In this document: positions 1-11,612 of the stretch, piece by piece
How the letters are laid out: the number at the start of each line of letters is the position of its first letter
How positions within the stretch are numbered: position 1 is the first letter of the stretch
DNA from: Prochlorococcus sp. AG-402-B05
GTDB taxonomy: Bacteria > Cyanobacteriota > Cyanobacteriia > PCC-6307 > Cyanobiaceae
NCBI GenBank assembly: GCA_003279635.1
Contig: QCHK01000005.1
Span: 1 to 64,000 of the forward strand
DNA: 64,000 bases
Direction: 5' to 3'
The notes under the pieces: model-generated
The model's database searches: none
Told to the model about the DNA's origin: nothing
What the model saw: only the letters and a program-made list of their open reading frames with translations
Position numbers and translations under genes: made by a program

Positions 1-2
1 AC

Positions 3-3000
3 TCCAAAGAACATGGAAGCCTCTATCTTTCAGGTAAGGGTTATTGGGATGCAATCACATTTCAAACTAAAGTAAAAATCAATAAACTTAGTCTTGGTAT
101 CTTTGAGAGGATTTTAGGGAATAATTCTAATATTATTGCAAGAGGAAATATAAATGGAAGTCTAAAATTGGGAGTTAAGAAAGGCTTGATATGGTGTAAA
201 GGTGGTTTATTGCTTAACAACTTAACTCTGACAGGAGGGCCTCTAAGTGATACCTTGTCTACAAATAATTCAAAAATAGAATGTGATAAAAATAAGCTTA
301 AGTTAATAGATTCTAATTGGAATTATGGATATTGGGATATATCTACTTCATCTGAAATACCATTCTATAAAAAAGATAAAACTTATATAAATTCTGAAAC
401 TACTATTAAAATTAAAGATTTTGATCATAAACCACTTTCTTTAAAATTAAAATTACCAATTTCAGTAGTTGATAGACAATTAGTTCCTGGGGAAATTAAT
501 GCTAATTTTAATTTAGAATCTTTTCCTTTAGGCGCTTTAAATCCAGTACTAAATGCATCACTATCGGGAAAATTAAATACAAAAGGTAATTTTCAGGGGC
601 CTTTATCTTCCCTGAACTCTACTATTAACCTTTCCTTAGAAAATCCACAGGTGAATGGTATTCGATTAAGGGAAAAATGGAGAGGTTCTTTTATTCGAAT
701 TCCAAATGAAAAGAAATGGGGTAGTTTGAGAATGAAGTCAGAAGGTGCTTCTATCCCAGGGAATCTTCAAATTAACTTTAATAAGGATGGTGATTTTAAT
801 GATTTAAATTTAAATAGATTAGGCGGTGAAATAAGTCTAAATCCTAAATTAAATGCTTTTGAATGGGATGCTAATAAATTCAAATTAGATCGTGTAGAAG
901 TGGCTTTTCCGCCCGAGAAAAGTTTTAAACGAATCTTTGGGGAAATTACAGGTAATGGAATACTTTCTTTTGATCCATTATTTCTTAATGGTGATTTGAA
1001 TTTAGATTATTTTAGACTGTTAGGTTTCAAATTAAAAAATGCAAGCATTAAAGGTCAAATTAAAAATTCAGAAACTAATTTAACAGGTGAATTAATACCA
1101 TCTGAAAATGGAAAGATTAAATTTTATATTAATAATGGGTCCGAATTTTCTTTGTCCGCTCAAGTGAGGGATGTAACCTCTAGTTGGATTACTGCTACAG
1201 CTTTAGAGGTTCCTAAATTAGGATTGAAGTATTCAGATGCAATTGGGAAGGCTCAAGATTTAGAACAATTTATAATTGGTTATCCCATTAGTTCTTTAGA
1301 TAGTCAGTTCGAAGCTTTAACTAGGTCTCAGGATTCATATAGAGAAGAGATTTCCAAGTTAAATAATGAGAGCATTATTAATCCTTATGATCTTAAGGGG
1401 GATATTAATGCTGATATTAAATTAAGTGGTCCAAACCTATCTGATTTGAATTTAGAGGCAAAAGCTTTTGGTAAGGTTTGGACAAATAAATTAAAGGTTA
1501 TAAATTCTAATGAAATAAGACCCTTTAAAGCAACTTTTAATGGGAACCTAGCTTCAGGTATGGGAGATTTTTCTTTACTTAATTTAAATTTTTCATTATT
1601 ATCTTTAGTTGCACCAATACCTTCCGAAGTGAATGGATATTTTGGTTTAAAGGGTAAGTACAGTTTGGCTAATTCAACTCCAAGAATTACAGCAGATTTA
1701 ATTATTAAAGATACACTAATTTATAATAGAAAGATTATTTTAGATAATGGAAATATTTTATTTAAAGATAATAATCTCGAATTTAATATCACTCTAAGGG
1801 ATAAATCTTCGGCAAATCCTGTTAAGTTGGGTGGAACCTACCCATTAATTAGTTCCTACCCTATTGATCTAAAGATCGAGAGTCATGGAGATGGGTTAGC
1901 GTTTTTGACTGGGCTGACGAAAGGGAATGTCTCTTGGCCCTCAGGGACAGCTGATCTAAGCTTGTTGATTAGAGGAACCCCCTCAAAACCGGTTGCTAAT
2001 GGTTTTTTGGTTTTAAAAAACATTGAGCTACTTTTTCAAGATAAAGAAATTAATAATTTGAATAGCACAATTGTTTTTGATTTTAATCGACTTGAAATCC
2101 GTAATCTCAAAGCAAATATGGGAGCAAACGGTATTATTAGCAGTCAAGGTGGAATTTCGTTATTTGATTCTCAATTAAGTGAAAGCGAGCCATTGGCTCT
2201 TTCTATAGAAAAAACACGTATTAAAACGGCATTTACTGACATCAGTGCTTCATCTAATATTGTTGTTAAGGGTTCTATTTTGAAACCTGAATTAGCAGGT
2301 GAAGTCTTTATCTCAGAAGGTTCAATTTTTGCTAAAAGGGCTACTAATTCAGGTAAGACTTCATCTGAAAAATCGCATCGTTATCAAGATTCTAAGGTGA
2401 AAATAATTCGTAGATTACCAGAACAAAACTGGAACCAGAGAGAACCTCTGGTTTTATTTATACAAGATGAAGATGCACCTGCAAGTCGAATAGTTAGTGG
2501 TGGTTTGCCTAATGGATTTGAATCACTAACCTTTGACAATTTAAAGCTTGCATTTGGACCTTCATTGCGATTAGTTTCTCAACCCTTGGCAAGCTTTGAA
2601 ACGAATGGATTCCTTCTCTTGAATGGTGCTTTTGACGAAACTCTTGATGTTAGTGGAGTTATTAAACTTGATAGTGGCTACGTTAATCTCTTTACGACTA
2701 CTTTTAATCTAGATCAAAGTGAACCTAATGTAGCCGTATTTGTACCATCTATGGGCTTGGTTCCATATGTTGACGTGACTTTGAATAGCCGCGTTCCAGA
2801 CAATGTTAGAGACGTAAGTAATTTTTCCTCTAATGGCATGGCATCATTAGGCATTGGAGGATCTCGTTTCGTAAATGTCGAAGTGACGGCTTCAGGACCT
2901 GCAGATCGCATTAGTGAAAATTTTCAATTAAGAAGTACTCCATCTTTGGGAAGAAGTGAGTTAATAGGACTTTTAGGAGGTAATTCTCTTGCGAATTTAA

Positions 3001-3404
3001 TAAGTAGTGGTGGCAATGGTGATGTGCTTGCAAGCTTTTTGAATAGATCTTTTGCTTCGTATCTTCAAGGCAATATCAATGGGTTTTTAAGTGATAGGCT
3101 TCAAATTTCATTGTATCCGGCATATATAAATGGATCAGATTCAGAGGACGATACTAGTGATAGTAGTTCTTCAAGTATTGATCAGGAAGATACTAATCTG
3201 CCAGGTCAACAGGCATGGGTGACAGAAATAGGAGTTGACCTTAACGATAAAATTAATTTCTCAGTTCAGGCTGCTCCTAACCGACAAGATATTCTACCGA
3301 AAGGAAATATTACTTTTCAAATGAATCCCAATGTAAGTCTACTAGGCTCGTTTGATAAGAATGGGAATTGGCAAAGTCAGCTTCAACTCTATTTTAGATA
3401 TTAA
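3..3404 (+). CDS. TamB-like translocation/assembly module protein (DUF490), 5'-truncated by window edge
   Basis: Frame 3 is open from the window start (SKEHGSLYLSGKGYWDAITFQ...) into the track ORF at 168; long repetitive beta-rich protein with TamB C-terminal features (LDSGYVNLFTTTFNL, SELIGLLGG, LQISLYP, FSVQAAPNRQDILPKGNITFQMNPNVSLLGSFDKNGNWQSQLQLYFRY). Confidence 0.85.
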   Translation, partial: SKEHGSLYLSGKGYWDAITFQTKVKINKLSLGIFERILGNNSNIIARGNINGSLKLGVKKGLIWCKGGLLLNNLTLTGGPLSDTLSTNNSKIECDKNKLKLIDSNWNYGYWDISTSSEIPFYKKDKTYINSETTIKIKDFDHKPLSLKLKLPISVVDRQLVPGEINANFNLESFPLGALNPVLNASLSGKLNTKGNFQGPLSSLNSTINLSLENPQVNGIRLREKWRGSFIRIPNEKKWGSLRMKSEGASIPGNLQINFNKDGDFNDLNLNRLGGEISLNPKLNAFEWDANKFKLDRVEVAFPPEKSFKRIFGEITGNGILSFDPLFLNGDLNLDYFRLLGFKLKNASIKGQIKNSETNLTGELIPSENGKIKFYINNGSEFSLSAQVRDVTSSWITATALEVPKLGLKYSDAIGKAQDLEQFIIGYPISSLDSQFEALTRSQDSYREEISKLNNESIINPYDLKGDINADIKLSGPNLSDLNLEAKAFGKVWTNKLKVINSNEIRPFKATFNGNLASGMGDFSLLNLNFSLLSLVAPIPSEVNGYFGLKGKYSLANSTPRITADLIIKDTLIYNRKIILDNGNILFKDNNLEFNITLRDKSSANPVKLGGTYPLISSYPIDLKIESHGDGLAFLTGLTKGNVSWPSGTADLSLLIRGTPSKPVANGFLVLKNIELLFQDKEINNLNSTIVFDFNRLEIRNLKANMGANGIISSQGGISLFDSQLSESEPLALSIEKTRIKTAFTDISASSNIVVKGSILKPELAGEVFISEGSIFAKRATNSGKTSSEKSHRYQDSKVKIIRRLPEQNWNQREPLVLFIQDEDAPASRIVSGGLPNGFESLTFDNLKLAFGPSLRLVSQPLASFETNGFLLLNGAFDETLDVSGVIKLDSGYVNLFTTTFNLDQSEPNVAVFVPSMGLVPYVDVTLNSRVPDNVRDVSNFSSNGMASLGIGGSRFVNVEVTASGPADRISENFQLRSTPSLGRSELIGLLGGNSLANLISSGGNGDVLASFLNRSFASYLQGNINGFLSDRLQISLYPAYINGSDSEDDTSDSSSSSIDQEDTNLPGQQAWVTEIGVDLNDKINFSVQAAPNRQDILPKGNITFQMNPNVSLLGSFDKNGNWQSQLQLYFRY

Positions 3405-3548
3405 ATAATGAATAGTTGAATGAATTTATCTACTTAAAATACTCATTTAGATAGAATTTTATCTTCTTTTATTGCTTGATTAGCCATTGAAGGAATATTT
3501 TAAAGATAGTGAAAAATTATCTTTGATTAAATAGTTGATCTAAATCAA

Positions 3549-4865
3549 ATGAGTACAAACTTTTCCGTTCCTGATCCTACGCCCCAGCTAATTAAAGTAG
3601 CAGAGAGCGCAAAAAAGGCTTCTATTTCGCTTGGTCAATCCACAAATAAACAAAGGTGTGAGGCTTTGACTGAAATGGCAAATGCTTTGAATGATAATGC
3701 TGATGATATATTAAAAGCAAATGTTCAAGATCTTGAAAGGTCAGAAAAAGAAGGGTTGAATAAATCACTTTTATCAAGACTTCAGTTAACAAAAACTAAA
3801 CTCAAAGGATGCATTGACGGAGTCCTCAAAGTCTCAAATCTTTCAGATCCAATAGGTAAAAGACAACTTCATAGGGAATTGGGTGAAAACCTTATTCTTG
3901 AGAGAGTGACAGTTCCATTAGGAGTTTTAGGAGTGATATTTGAGTCGAGACCAGATGCATTAATACAAATAGCGTCTCTTGCTGTTCGTTCTGGTAATGG
4001 AGCTTTATTAAAAGGAGGAAGTGAAGCAAAAGCTACAAATCAAGCAATAATGGATTCTCTTGATAAGGGGTTAAAAAAATCAAATGTGGGTTCAGGAGCG
4101 TTGTCTTTGCTTACTACACGTCAAGAAAGTTTAGGCTTACTTCGTTTAGATAGGTTTGTGAATTTGATAATACCTAGAGGTAGCAATGAGTTGGTTCAAT
4201 TTATTCAAGAAAATACTCGTATCCCTGTCTTAGGGCACGCTGATGGAATTTGCCATCTATATGTAGATAATTCTGTAGATATTGATAAGGCTATATGCAT
4301 AGCTTTAGATAGTAAGATTCAATATCCTGCTGCTTGTAACGCAATTGAGACATTATTAATTCATGAAGATGTTGCCGAGATGTTTTTGAAAAAAGGCTTG
4401 CCAATTTTTTCTAGTGAAGGAGTTACTCTTAAGGGAGATAAAAAGAGTCAATCTTTAGGGGTGAAAAATAAGGCTGATGAAGCAGACTGGTCTAAAGAAT
4501 ATCTTGATTTAATTCTTTCAATAAAAATTGTTCGTAATGTAAACGAAGCTGTTGAACATATTCGTAAATATAGTTCTCGCCATACTGAGGCGATAGTTAC
4601 TGATGACAAGGTGGTTGCTGAAAAATTTTTAAATTCGGTTGATAGTGCAGGTGTTTACCATAATTGCTCTACTCGCTTTGCTGATGGTTTCCGATATGGC
4701 TTTGGAGCTGAAGTTGGTATAAGCACTCAGACTCTTCCACCAAGAGGACCAGTTGGATTGGAAGGCTTAGTTACCTATCGCTATTATCTCAGAGGTGATG
4801 GTGATCTCGTTAAGGATTTTGCTTCTGGAGATAGAAGTTTTTCTCATATTGATCTACCATTATGA
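3549..4865 (+). CDS. proA: Gamma-glutamyl phosphate reductase
   Basis: 438 aa; [39 protein letters not shown] and [21 protein letters not shown] are ProA signatures. Confidence 0.96.
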   Translation: MSTNFSVPDPTPQLIKVAESAKKASISLGQSTNKQRCEALTEMANALNDNADDILKANVQDLERSEKEGLNKSLLSRLQLTKTKLKGCIDGVLKVSNLSDPIGKRQLHRELGENLILERVTVPLGVLGVIFESRPDALIQIASLAVRSGNGALLKGGSEAKATNQAIMDSLDKGLKKSNVGSGALSLLTTRQESLGLLRLDRFVNLIIPRGSNELVQFIQENTRIPVLGHADGICHLYVDNSVDIDKAICIALDSKIQYPAACNAIETLLIHEDVAEMFLKKGLPIFSSEGVTLKGDKKSQSLGVKNKADEADWSKEYLDLILSIKIVRNVNEAVEHIRKYSSRHTEAIVTDDKVVAEKFLNSVDSAGVYHNCSTRFADGFRYGFGAEVGISTQTLPPRGPVGLEGLVTYRYYLRGDGDLVKDFASGDRSFSHIDLPL

Positions 4866-5251
4866 GTCGATTTCATAATTTAAGCGCAATTCATATCAAA
4901 GATATAAATCTATGGGCCCATGTAGGTGTTTTAGAAAGTGAGAGAATACATGGTCAAAGCTTTCTTCTTGACCTCAGTTTTTGGTTGGATTTGAATGAGT
5001 CATCCCAGCTTGATCAATTAGATAAATCAATAGACTATAGCGAAGTAATTAAAGCAGTTAAAAAACTTTCATTTGAAATCAAATGCTTAACGATTGAATA
5101 TTTTAGTGATCAAATTTTGAATCTACTTGAGTCTCTATATGGTCCAGTTCCAATTCATATTCTGCTGACAAAATGCTCGCCTCCAATAATTGGATTTACT
5201 GGAAGTGTTCTAATCGAAAAAAAAAGGAATTTCTTATTTCCTATTAATTAA
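4862..5251 (+). CDS. folB: Dihydroneopterin aldolase
   Basis: 129 aa FolB-like; ATGA overlap with proA. Confidence 0.88.
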   Translation: MSRFHNLSAIHIKDINLWAHVGVLESERIHGQSFLLDLSFWLDLNESSQLDQLDKSIDYSEVIKAVKKLSFEIKCLTIEYFSDQILNLLESLYGPVPIHILLTKCSPPIIGFTGSVLIEKKRNFLFPIN

Positions 5252-5854
5252 TTGGATATGAACAAAAGACCAATTTTTCTTGTTCATGGTTTGTGGAACA
5301 ATCCTAAATTATTTGAAAAATTAATTAAAAAAATAAACGAAGATGATTATGAATTGTATAGACCACATTTGCCACATAAATATGGAAAAACCTCTCTTAA
5401 GCGTTTAGCTCTAGATCTTGATTCTAAGATTGAAGAATTGGTGGGACCTGAAATCGAAATTGATATTGTTGGTTTTTCAATGGGTGGATTAATTAGCAGG
5501 TTTTGGTTGCAAAATCATGATGGCTTTTTAAGAACTAAACGTTTTTTTAGTATTGGTACTCCTCATTTTGGTACTTACACAGCTCAAATGATCCCTTCAT
5601 TTTTGATGCAAGGTATTGCTGAGATGAAAAGAGGAAGTAGTTTTTTATCTCTATTAAATAATAATTTGACTTCCTTAGAAAAGGTTGAATGTACTAGCTT
5701 TTTTACAAAATGGGATTTGATGTCATTCCCAGGCTGGCAAGCAAAACTTTCCATTGGTGATTCTTATCACTTACCTGTGTTGACACATAAAGAATTGATA
5801 ACAAATTCTACTTCTCTAGATATTTTGATCACAAAGATTTTTAAAAATAGCTAA
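5252..5854 (+). CDS. Alpha/beta hydrolase, lipase-like
   Basis: FLVHGLWNNP oxyanion region and GFSMGG nucleophile elbow; immediately follows folB. Confidence 0.8.
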   Translation: MDMNKRPIFLVHGLWNNPKLFEKLIKKINEDDYELYRPHLPHKYGKTSLKRLALDLDSKIEELVGPEIEIDIVGFSMGGLISRFWLQNHDGFLRTKRFFSIGTPHFGTYTAQMIPSFLMQGIAEMKRGSSFLSLLNNNLTSLEKVECTSFFTKWDLMSFPGWQAKLSIGDSYHLPVLTHKELITNSTSLDILITKIFKNS

Positions 5855-7962
5855 TTAAGACCACTATGTCTTATTAGGGCTTCAGTAGAGGGAAGTCTTC
5901 CTCTAAATTGTTTGAAAACCTTATTGGGTGAACGACTACCACCAAGACTAAGAATTGAATCTCGATATTTTTTACCAATCTTTCTTACTTCATCCTGATT
6001 AGAAAGGCCTGCCTCCTCAAATGCGGCAAAGGCGTCAGAACTGAGCACCTCAGCCCATTTATAAGAGTAGTATCCAGCAGCATAGCCACCAGCAAAAATA
6101 TGGCTGAAGGCACAGAGAAATTGATCTTCAGGAATAGGATCCAGCACTGTTGTATTTTTTGCGATTTCTCGTCGTAACTCATCTGGGGAAATTTCTAATT
6201 CTTTATTCCATTGACTATGGAGTTTTAGATCAGTAAGAGCAAAATGTATTTGCCTTAAAGTCGCTAGCCCAGAATTAAATGTTCTGCTTTGCCTTAATTT
6301 ATTGATTTCAGATTCTGGTAATGGCTCTTTCGTCTTCCAATGCATTGCTATTTCAGAAATTGTTTGATCCTCTAAGCACCAATTTTCCATGAATTGGCTT
6401 GCTAATTCGACAGCATCCCATTCAACGTTATTAATACCGGCTGCTTGAGGGTAATTTATTGTTGTCAGCATGTGTTGTAGTCCATGCCCAAATTCATGAA
6501 AGAGAGTTTCTACTTCTTCGAAACTCATTAGACTGGGTTTGTCTGCAATTGGAGGAGTTTGATTGCAGACTAAATAGGCTACTGGGAGAACAATATCATC
6601 TTTTGTTTTTTGATTTCGGCACAAACATTCATCCATCCAGGCACCGCCTCTTTTTGTCGCAGGTCGACTGAATGGATCTAGATAGAAAGATGCAATTTTC
6701 TGGCCATCTATATTTTTGACATTGAAGAAACGTACATCTTCATGCCATAAAGGAGCTGTATTAATTGCTTCTTCAATGTCAATTTCAAAAAGTCTTTTGC
6801 ACAAATTAAATAGACCATCAAGAACTTGATCTAGAGGAAACCATGGCCTGAGTTTCTCTTGGTCAAGATCGTATTTCTCTTTGCGAAGAACTTCAGACCA
6901 AAAACTTATATCCCATGGAGATAGCTCAAAATCTTCGTTTTCTCCATTTCTTTTGGCACACTCACGAAGATGTATTACTTCTTTTTCGGCATGAGGTATT
7001 GCTGCTAATCGTAATTCTTCTAGTAACATCTCAACAGCCTCTTCATTATCCGCCATTTTTGTGGCCAAACTAATTTCACACCAGTTTTTATATCCTAATA
7101 GTTTTGCCTGTTTGTTCCTGAGATCTAGAATTTCCTCAATTATTTTTTTATTATTAATCTTTCCATCGCTAGCTCTACTTACAAAAGCTCTGTAGACTTT
7201 CTCTCTAACATGTCTATCTTTTGCATAGGTTTGAAAAGGAATGTATCTAGGCAAATCTAAGCCAACTCGCCATGGACCAGTTGATACTGATGGATCATTA
7301 CCTTCTTCATCTTTGTCACCAGCTTCCTTTGCCGCAAGAGCTAATGTTTCAAGTGCTCTATCAGGAAGCCCTTCGACTTCTGATTTGTTTTTTAATAAAA
7401 GGCTCCAATTCTTGGTAGCATCTAAAACGTTGTTACTAAATGTCGTTGATAATTCGGCTAGTCTCTCACTAAGAGAATTAAATAGTGTTTTTTCATCAGC
7501 TTCTAGACAGATTCCTTTGTTTTTCATGGTTATGAGTTCTGTCTCAATTATTCTTATTTGTGTTTCGTCCTTTATATTTCCATGCTCTTTTAAATTTAAG
7601 AGTGCCTTAAAAATGACCTCGTTTTGAGCGAGCTGATTGCTAAATCTAACTATTGTAGGTTGCTGATTTGAATGAACGGCACGTAATTTAGTGGAATTGC
7701 ATACAGCATTCAGATGACTTACAACCCCCCAACTCCACCTAAGCTTTTCTCCTATTTCATAAAGCTGAGGCATTAGATCATCCCAACTGAGTGAGCTTTT
7801 GGTTAGTAATTGTTTTTCGAGTTGTTCTTCAAGTTTATCTAATTTTTCATTTAGTTCTTTTATAAGCTTGGGTATATTTTCCGTGATCTCGTTAGTGGTT
7901 ATTTTATCGAAATCAGGAAGTCCTTCACCTTTTAATAGAGCTGTTGGCTTAATTGAAGTCAT
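5851..7962 (-). CDS. prlC: M3-family oligopeptidase (oligopeptidase A-like)
   Basis: 703 aa; zinc motif HEFGHGLQHML; M3 architecture. Confidence 0.93.
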   Translation of the reverse strand: MTSIKPTALLKGEGLPDFDKITTNEITENIPKLIKELNEKLDKLEEQLEKQLLTKSSLSWDDLMPQLYEIGEKLRWSWGVVSHLNAVCNSTKLRAVHSNQQPTIVRFSNQLAQNEVIFKALLNLKEHGNIKDETQIRIIETELITMKNKGICLEADEKTLFNSLSERLAELSTTFSNNVLDATKNWSLLLKNKSEVEGLPDRALETLALAAKEAGDKDEEGNDPSVSTGPWRVGLDLPRYIPFQTYAKDRHVREKVYRAFVSRASDGKINNKKIIEEILDLRNKQAKLLGYKNWCEISLATKMADNEEAVEMLLEELRLAAIPHAEKEVIHLRECAKRNGENEDFELSPWDISFWSEVLRKEKYDLDQEKLRPWFPLDQVLDGLFNLCKRLFEIDIEEAINTAPLWHEDVRFFNVKNIDGQKIASFYLDPFSRPATKRGGAWMDECLCRNQKTKDDIVLPVAYLVCNQTPPIADKPSLMSFEEVETLFHEFGHGLQHMLTTINYPQAAGINNVEWDAVELASQFMENWCLEDQTISEIAMHWKTKEPLPESEINKLRQSRTFNSGLATLRQIHFALTDLKLHSQWNKELEISPDELRREIAKNTTVLDPIPEDQFLCAFSHIFAGGYAAGYYSYKWAEVLSSDAFAAFEEAGLSNQDEVRKIGKKYRDSILSLGGSRSPNKVFKQFRGRLPSTEALIRHSGLN

Positions 7963-7978
7963 TTTTAAGATTCAAAAA

Positions 7979-9553
7979 CTAACTGATTGGTATAAGGTTA
8001 TTGGTAATTAATGATTGTGCGAGAGCATTTGTTGATACCTCATATAAATCAATAGCTATTCTTGGCCAAAAGCCTATTACTAATGTGGGAACTAAGAGGC
8101 TTAAACCTATTGAAAGCTCTCTCGCATCCATTTCTTTTACTATCGATAATGCAGGGATCCTAGGACCAAAAAATACTCTTCTACACATTGAAAGAAGGTA
8201 GATAGGAGTTAAAACCAGTCCGATAGCTGCTAAAAGGATTGTTATTGCTCTAAATAAAGAAGTGAATGCTTCTTGACTGGTGATGCCTAGAAAAACTGTG
8301 ATTTCACTTATAAATCCACTCATCCCTGGTAAGGCAAGTGACGCTAAAGAACTGGCCAAGAAGAATGCGAAAGTAATTGGTAAAGCCTTTGCCAGACCGC
8401 CCATGTTGGGGATTGAAAGAGTATTGGTTCTTTCATAAAAACTTCCAGTAACAAAAAACATTGCGGCAGCAATCAGTCCATGGCTAATCATTTGGAGCAT
8501 CGCTCCACTGATTCCAAGTGCATTAACTGCCCCAATTCCAACAAGAACAAAACCCATATGACTTACAGAACTGCAAGCGATGCGCCTTTTTACATTGTCT
8601 TGTGCAAAAGCATTTAGAGCTCCATAAATAATATTTACTATCCCAATGATGATTAGAGCTGGAGCGAGTATTAAATGAGTATCAGGTAAAATTTGGACGT
8701 TAAATCTTATAAGAGCGTAACCTCCCATTTTTAATAAAACACCAGCTAATAGCATTGAAACCGGTGCATTGGCCTCCCCATGAGCATCGGGAAGCCAGGT
8801 ATGAAGTGGAAAGATAGGAAGCTTTACTCCAAAACCAATTAAAAAACCTAAATAACAAAATATCCCAAAATTCCCAGTGAAAGATTTGGCTGCAATTTCA
8901 CTTAAATTGAAGGTGAATTGATCTCCAGAAAGAGCTAAAGCAAGCCCACTAATTAATATTAAAAGAGAAGCCAGTGCTGTGTAAAGAATGAATTTTGTTG
9001 CTGCATATAGTTTCCTTTTGCCTCCCCAAATAGCAATTAAAAGATAGACCGGAACTAGCTCAAGCTCCCAAGCTAAAAAGAATAGTAAGAAATCTTGCGA
9101 TAGGAAAACTAAAGCTTGGGCTGATGCTTGTATCAGTAAGAGAGCAAAGTAAAGCCTTGTCTTTTGTTTTACTTTCCAACTTGCAGCTGCGGACAAAAAA
9201 GTGATTAGCCCGCTTAGAACTACCAGCGGAGCGGATATTCCATCAACTCCTAATGACCATTCGAGTCCTATGGACGGAAGCCACTCAAGCCTTTCGAGTA
9301 ACTGCAAGCTTTCGCTACTTGGATCAAATAAATTGGCAAAAGCAAATACAACTATTAGAAAATCGGCTAATAAAATGACTAGGGCTATATTTCTCGGGAG
9401 ATTAGAATTTTTACTTTCTTGCGGTGGGATGAAAGGCATTATCAATGCTCCAACTATGGGAAGGAGCACAATGAGTGAGAGCCATGGAAATACCGTCTGA
9501 GAATCTATACTCATGGGCAGATTGGCATCCATAATTAGGGGCAAGTCAGCCAT
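7979..9553 (-). CDS. ndhD: NAD(P)H-quinone oxidoreductase subunit 4
   Basis: 524 aa multi-[65 protein letters not shown]. Confidence 0.95.
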   Translation of the reverse strand: MADLPLIMDANLPMSIDSQTVFPWLSLIVLLPIVGALIMPFIPPQESKNSNLPRNIALVILLADFLIVVFAFANLFDPSSESLQLLERLEWLPSIGLEWSLGVDGISAPLVVLSGLITFLSAAASWKVKQKTRLYFALLLIQASAQALVFLSQDFLLFFLAWELELVPVYLLIAIWGGKRKLYAATKFILYTALASLLILISGLALALSGDQFTFNLSEIAAKSFTGNFGIFCYLGFLIGFGVKLPIFPLHTWLPDAHGEANAPVSMLLAGVLLKMGGYALIRFNVQILPDTHLILAPALIIIGIVNIIYGALNAFAQDNVKRRIACSSVSHMGFVLVGIGAVNALGISGAMLQMISHGLIAAAMFFVTGSFYERTNTLSIPNMGGLAKALPITFAFFLASSLASLALPGMSGFISEITVFLGITSQEAFTSLFRAITILLAAIGLVLTPIYLLSMCRRVFFGPRIPALSIVKEMDARELSIGLSLLVPTLVIGFWPRIAIDLYEVSTNALAQSLITNNLIPIS

Positions 9554-9589
9554 AAAGCTATCAGTTTTTTTTCGTTTTCATGAGTAGAA

Positions 9590-10537
9590 CTATCCAAAGG
9601 TGTTTGAAATGCATTCGCTTCCTTTTAGTTGGATGCTCATTAAAGGAGCACGACTTGCTACGCCAGTAGCTTCCCAAGCTTTGACCATCGCGACACTGAC
9701 TTCTCGACCTTTAGTCGCTTTACACAAGGCAAGAATGCTTGGTCCAGCCCCACTAATTGCACATCCTAAAGCTCCGGCAGCCTTTGCTGCTTCTCTTACC
9801 TCCAACCCACCTTTAATTAACCCCCATCTGTAGGGTTCATGAAGCTTGTCATGCATACCATCTGCAATTAAATCCTCATTTCCAGTCCTTAGTCCTTGAA
9901 GCAGAAGAGTAAGCGCACCTAAATTAATGACTGCATCATTAACTGGAATGTTCTCCGGCATTACACGTCTAGCTTCGCTTGTACTAAGGCGAATAGATGG
10001 AATTGCAACTACTGCTTTTATTGATTGATCCCAATCACAGCGGACCACTCGCCATCTGTCGGTTGCGGTTTTAGCTGTTACGCAAAGACCTCCTATTAAT
10101 GATGGAACAACATTGTCTGGATGACCTTCTATGTCTATTGCTAGCTCCAATAATTTCTCCTTAGGTAAAGGATGTCCAGCAAGTGCATTTGCCCCTACTA
10201 GCCCTGCCACGATGGCAGTAGCACTGCTTCCAAGCCCTCTTGCAGGAGGCACGGCTAATTTCACTCTTGCTTCAAGAGCTACAGGCTCTATACCTGCAGT
10301 TCTCCAAACTCTTTGTGCGGCTCGATAAAAAAGGTTTTCAGGGCCGCCTCTTAAATGATTGCCTTCAGTACTTTCCATTATTAATTCAAACCTTTCAGCA
10401 TTACCTTCAATTCTTTTAATGGTGAACTGATTGGAAAGGTCTAATGCTGCTCCAAGGCAATCAAATCCTGGACCGATATTTGCTGTAGTAGAAGGGACTT
10501 CTACTACGACAGTTTGTCCTATTTTTGGCGACCCCAT
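9590..10537 (-). CDS. thrB: Homoserine kinase
   Basis: GHMP kinase; PSTTANIGPGFDCLGAAL, PPARGLGSSATAIVAGL, GCAISGAGPSILAL. Confidence 0.96.
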   Translation of the reverse strand: MGSPKIGQTVVVEVPSTTANIGPGFDCLGAALDLSNQFTIKRIEGNAERFELIMESTEGNHLRGGPENLFYRAAQRVWRTAGIEPVALEARVKLAVPPARGLGSSATAIVAGLVGANALAGHPLPKEKLLELAIDIEGHPDNVVPSLIGGLCVTAKTATDRWRVVRCDWDQSIKAVVAIPSIRLSTSEARRVMPENIPVNDAVINLGALTLLLQGLRTGNEDLIADGMHDKLHEPYRWGLIKGGLEVREAAKAAGALGCAISGAGPSILALCKATKGREVSVAMVKAWEATGVASRAPLMSIQLKGSECISNTFG

Positions 10538-10548
10538 GTTTTTATCCT

Positions 10549-11592
10549 TTAGCTAAGTCTCCCATTTGATTCGGCAATTAAGCGTGCTCTGCAAGCTGAG
10601 CTGAATAATGTCGCTTCTTGATCTTTAAGAACAACCAATGGAATTTCCTTTAAATAAGATTGAAAGCGACCCTTATTACTAAATGCACTAAGGAAGTTAG
10701 AAGAGTTTATTCCATCGAGGTTTTTTGCTGCTGTTCCACCTGCTATCCATAAGCCTGAAGAGCAAAGTTCTTGTAAAGCAAGGTCTCCAGCTGCAGACCC
10801 ATAAGCATTTAGCCATAGTTGCAAAGCTTCAGCCATTAATTTGTCTCCGTTTTTTGCTTTTTCCCAAACAAGTGCGGGTAAATCTGTGAAATCTGATGTG
10901 TCACTATCAATTTTTTTTAAACTTCTCTGAAGTGGATGGCTTTCATTTCTTGGATCATCCAATTTCCATCTGGCAATCATGCCAAGGCCAGTCCCACTAA
11001 CTATTCTTTCAATAGATATTCTTTGAATATTTAACTTCTTTTTTAGCCATTTGACTAATTCCCATTCGTGTTCTGTTCTTGGGGAAAATTCTCGATGCCC
11101 ACCTTCACTTGGAAATATAGAAATGCTTTTAGGGGTTATCAAGCCTCTGGACATCCCTAACCCAGTACCAGCTCCAATAATTGCAACTAATTCTTGATTG
11201 TTTTTGTAATCAGAATTTAATGTCCCTTGTATTACTTCATATTGGTTTCTATTGAAAAATGGTATTCCATAGATTAAAACAGAAAAATCATTTATTAATT
11301 CAATATTATTTATTTTTGAAAGTATAGATAATTTTTCTGTTTCTATATCCCAGCCTAAATTTGTAATCTTAACTTTCTTGTCTTTTATTGGCCCTGCTAC
11401 ACCAATACAACCATATTTAGGTAGTGATATATGATCTGGTAATTGTTTAATAAAGTCTTCAAATATCAAGTCAAAAGATTTCCATTCTGAGGAAACATAG
11501 TACTTATTAAATAATTTTTTTGGATAGCTCTTTTTTGAATAAACAGCTAGTATTGTTTTCGTCCCTCCAAGGTCTCCAGCAAGTAAATTCAT
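10549..11592 (-). CDS. glk: Glucokinase
   Basis: N-terminal LLAGDLGGTKTILAVYS and IGAGTGLGMSRG ROK/Glk motifs; 347 aa. Confidence 0.93.
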   Translation of the reverse strand: MNLLAGDLGGTKTILAVYSKKSYPKKLFNKYYVSSEWKSFDLIFEDFIKQLPDHISLPKYGCIGVAGPIKDKKVKITNLGWDIETEKLSILSKINNIELINDFSVLIYGIPFFNRNQYEVIQGTLNSDYKNNQELVAIIGAGTGLGMSRGLITPKSISIFPSEGGHREFSPRTEHEWELVKWLKKKLNIQRISIERIVSGTGLGMIARWKLDDPRNESHPLQRSLKKIDSDTSDFTDLPALVWEKAKNGDKLMAEALQLWLNAYGSAAGDLALQELCSSGLWIAGGTAAKNLDGINSSNFLSAFSNKGRFQSYLKEIPLVVLKDQEATLFSSACRARLIAESNGRLS

Positions 11593-11612
11593 TATTTATG
11601 AAATTATTTTAA

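Noticed and set aside
2714-2911. 65-aa minus ORF inside tamB-like
   Set aside because: Antisense shadow of a long conserved CDS; no recognisable protein features
6459-6671. Plus ORFs within prlC (6459-6671, 7241-7627, 7799-8011)
   Set aside because: Antisense shadows of a well-supported M3 peptidase gene
9201-9500. Plus ORF inside ndhD
   Set aside because: Antisense to ndhD, low-complexity Ser/Thr composition typical of shadow ORFs
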